DNA of 7,808 nt from assembly GCA_021786915.1 (NCBI GenBank), contig JAJYMP010000584.1, positions 1 to 7,808 on the forward strand. The letters are read 5' to 3'. The position numbers and the translations under genes are program-made. The DNA is from Chloroflexota bacterium. Its GTDB lineage: Bacteria > Chloroflexota > Limnocylindria > Limnocylindrales > CSP1-4. Shown one piece after another: positions 6,472 through 7,808 of the stretch (positions within the stretch are counted from its first letter, which is position 1; every line of letters starts with the position of its first letter). Under the pieces are notes generated by a model that did not search any database, was not told the origin of the DNA, and saw only the letters and a program-made list of their open reading frames with translations.

Positions 6472-7395
6472 GTGTTCGGGGCCTCCTCCGCCTTGACGAT
6501 CGATGTCATCGTCCCGACGTATGACAACCTCGTCGAGCTCAAGGCCTGCCTCGCGGCGCTCGCCCGCCAACAAACGCATGACTTCAAGGTCCTCGTGTGT
6601 GTGGACGGATCGATCGACGGGACGCTGGCGTACCTGCGGGAGTCCAGATTCCCATTCGGTCTCACGGTGCTGCAGCATCCGGATCGAGCTAACCACGGCC
6701 GCGCGGCTGCACGCAACCTCGCGCTTCCCCACCTGACATCCGAGTACGTGCTGCTGCTGGACTCGGACATGCGGTTTGCGCCCGACGCGCTGGCGAAGCA
6801 TCTCGAACCGCTGTCTCAGCGGGATTGTGTGTCGGTCGGCGACGTTGTCTACCTGAATGCGTCCGAGAACCTGTGGGCGCGATACATCGGCACACGCGGC
6901 AAGAACAAGTCCCGGCCCGGCGCCGAGATCCGGCCTCTTGACTTCGTCACGGCGAACACCGCGATGCGGACGGAGGACCTTCTGGCCGTAGGTGGATTCG
7001 ATGAGAGCCTGACCGGCTACGGCGGCGAGGACACGGAGCTCGCCTTGAGGCTCGTCCGGGACAGGCGACTCCGGTTCGTTTTCAACCCGGCGGCCCGCGC
7101 CGAGACGGTCGAGGACAAGACGATCGAGCAGGGCCTGGCGGAGCTCCGGCGCTACGCCCGCACCAACCTGCGAGCGATCCGGCAGCGCCACCCGGACCCG
7201 CCGGCTCCGTTCTGGGTCGACCGGTTGGAGTCGCGGCGCCTGCGCGATCGCGCCCTACGCGCATGCCTGAATCCACTGACCGATCGGGTCGTTGACCTAT
7301 TGCTCCCGATCACGCCGTTCGCCATCCAGCGACTGCTGCTGAACTACAAGGTCGTTCGAGCCGTGTTCGCCGGCTACGCGGAGGGTGCGTCGTGA
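6472..7395 (+). CDS. Family 2 glycosyltransferase with galactosyltransferase-like C-terminal motif
   Basis: This 307-residue GT-A enzyme reads IDVIVPTYDN (residues 10-19), VLVCVDGSIDGT (40-51), GRAAARNLAL (76-85), DSD as the DXD metal site (97-99) in LLLDSDMRF, and VGGFDESLTGYGGEDTELAL (173-192). The last block, with Gly-Gly-Glu-Asp at 184-187, is the Glyco_transf_7C-like region found in polymerising and galactosyl-type GT2s, where the acidic pair takes part in acceptor binding. After about residue 205 the sequence is basic and helical, with no clear membrane span. GTG 6472 is used as the start; it has only a distant GGGG. TTG 6493, just before the first strand, is an alternative. It diverges from the exporter operon and leads a second operon with the next gene. 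Its exact linkage specificity is unknown. Confidence 0.9.
   Translation: MFGASSALTIDVIVPTYDNLVELKACLAALARQQTHDFKVLVCVDGSIDGTLAYLRESRFPFGLTVLQHPDRANHGRAAARNLALPHLTSEYVLLLDSDMRFAPDALAKHLEPLSQRDCVSVGDVVYLNASENLWARYIGTRGKNKSRPGAEIRPLDFVTANTAMRTEDLLAVGGFDESLTGYGGEDTELALRLVRDRRLRFVFNPAARAETVEDKTIEQGLAELRRYARTNLRAIRQRHPDPPAPFWVDRLESRRLRDRALRACLNPLTDRVVDLLLPITPFAIQRLLLNYKVVRAVFAGYAEGAS
7380..7394 (+). promoter_or_regulatory. Strong ribosome binding site fixing the start of the last gene
   Basis: GGAGGG (7380-7385) lies 6 nt before GTG 7392, inside the 3' end of the preceding gene. The GTG overlaps that gene's TGA as GTGA. This decides the start and implies coupled translation. Confidence 0.7.
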
Positions 7396-7808
7396 CCACG
7401 GCGATCGTCGTGACCTATGACTCGGCCGCGTGGATTCGCGGGTGCCTGGAGTCGCTCGCCGACATCCCAACGATCGTAGTCGACAACGCGAGCCGGGATG
7501 CGACCGTCGCCGTCGTGCGGGACGAGTTCCCCGACGTGCGCCTCGTCGACCGCTCGCGAAACGGGGGCTATGCCGTGGCCGTCAACCAGGCGGCCGCGCT
7601 CGTCCCAGAGGATGACGTGCTGGTGCTGAACCCCGATCTCGTTGTCCTGCCCGGGAGCGTGGAGATCCTCGAGGAGTACCTCCGCGACCACCCGAGCGTG
7701 GCGATCGCCGCCCCTCGCCTCGTATATCCGGACGGGTCGATCCAGGCATCGGTCAGGACCTACCCGACACCGCTGACGATGCTCGCGCGCCGCTCGCCGT
7801 TCGGGCGG
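7392..7808 (+). CDS. Family 2 glycosyltransferase, rhamnosyltransferase (WbbL/RfbF)-like, N-terminal part
   Basis: The gene runs off the window after 139 residues. It shows TAIVVTYDSAAWIRGCLESL (residues 3-22), IVVDNASRDAT (28-38), RNGGYAVAVNQAAA (56-69), LVLNPDLVV (77-85) and APRLVYPDGSIQASVR. NPD at 80-82 in place of DXD, the NGGYA-x3-N stretch and the P-x-L-x-x-PDGS block are the usual pattern of WbbL-type rhamnosyltransferases, which transfer dTDP-rhamnose to a lipid-linked glycan. Rhamnose as donor is inferred from that similarity; no rml genes are in view. It is co-transcribed with the GT2 before it through a GTGA overlap. No damage is seen in the visible part. Confidence 0.88.
   Translation, partial: MTTAIVVTYDSAAWIRGCLESLADIPTIVVDNASRDATVAVVRDEFPDVRLVDRSRNGGYAVAVNQAAALVPEDDVLVLNPDLVVLPGSVEILEEYLRDHPSVAIAAPRLVYPDGSIQASVRTYPTPLTMLARRSPFGR

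Noticed and set aside
6397..7191. A 264-codon minus-strand open frame opposite the divergent GT2.
   Set aside because: It is an antisense shadow of a gene with DXD and GGFDESL motifs, and has no recognisable domain.

Overview
The window is a high-GC surface-polysaccharide locus. It has tightly packed genes, GTG starts and GTGA stop/start overlaps, as in Actinomycetota or high-GC Chloroflexota. The sequence alone does not settle the taxon. No rRNA, tRNA, CRISPR array, insertion sequence or phage gene was seen.

Layout. Bases 3-476 (+) hold the C-terminal end of a glycosyltransferase-like protein whose start lies outside the window. It converges, 36 bp apart, on a long minus-strand operon. That operon reads from right to left: a family 2 glycosyltransferase (5219-6406) carrying a degenerate extra half-domain at its N-terminus; a Wzm/TagG-type ABC-2 permease (4294-5151); a Wzt-type ATPase with a C-terminal extension (3069-4292); a SAM-dependent methyltransferase coupled to it by a GTGA overlap (2278-3072); the wreck of a CgeB-like glycosyltransferase (about 1661-2275); and an intact relative of that wreck (513-1643). 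Diverging from the operon on the plus strand are two family 2 glycosyltransferases (6472-7395 and 7392 to the window end), also joined by a GTGA overlap.

How the parts fit. The glycosyltransferases would build a glycan on a lipid carrier on the cytoplasmic face. Wzm/Wzt would export the finished chain. The methyltransferase sits directly after Wzt and could modify, perhaps cap, the chain that the Wzt C-terminal domain recognises; this role is inference by analogy with E. coli O8/O9a.

Most notable are two decayed glycosyltransferase copies, each lying immediately upstream of an intact glycosyltransferase of the same general type. One, at 1661-2275, has a lost start codon and frameshifts, yet aligns in register with the intact neighbour over its first 60 residues. 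The other, at 6122-6406, is still in frame but has lost its catalytic motifs. The locus looks like one under active turnover of its glycan-building genes. I see no wholly new system here.
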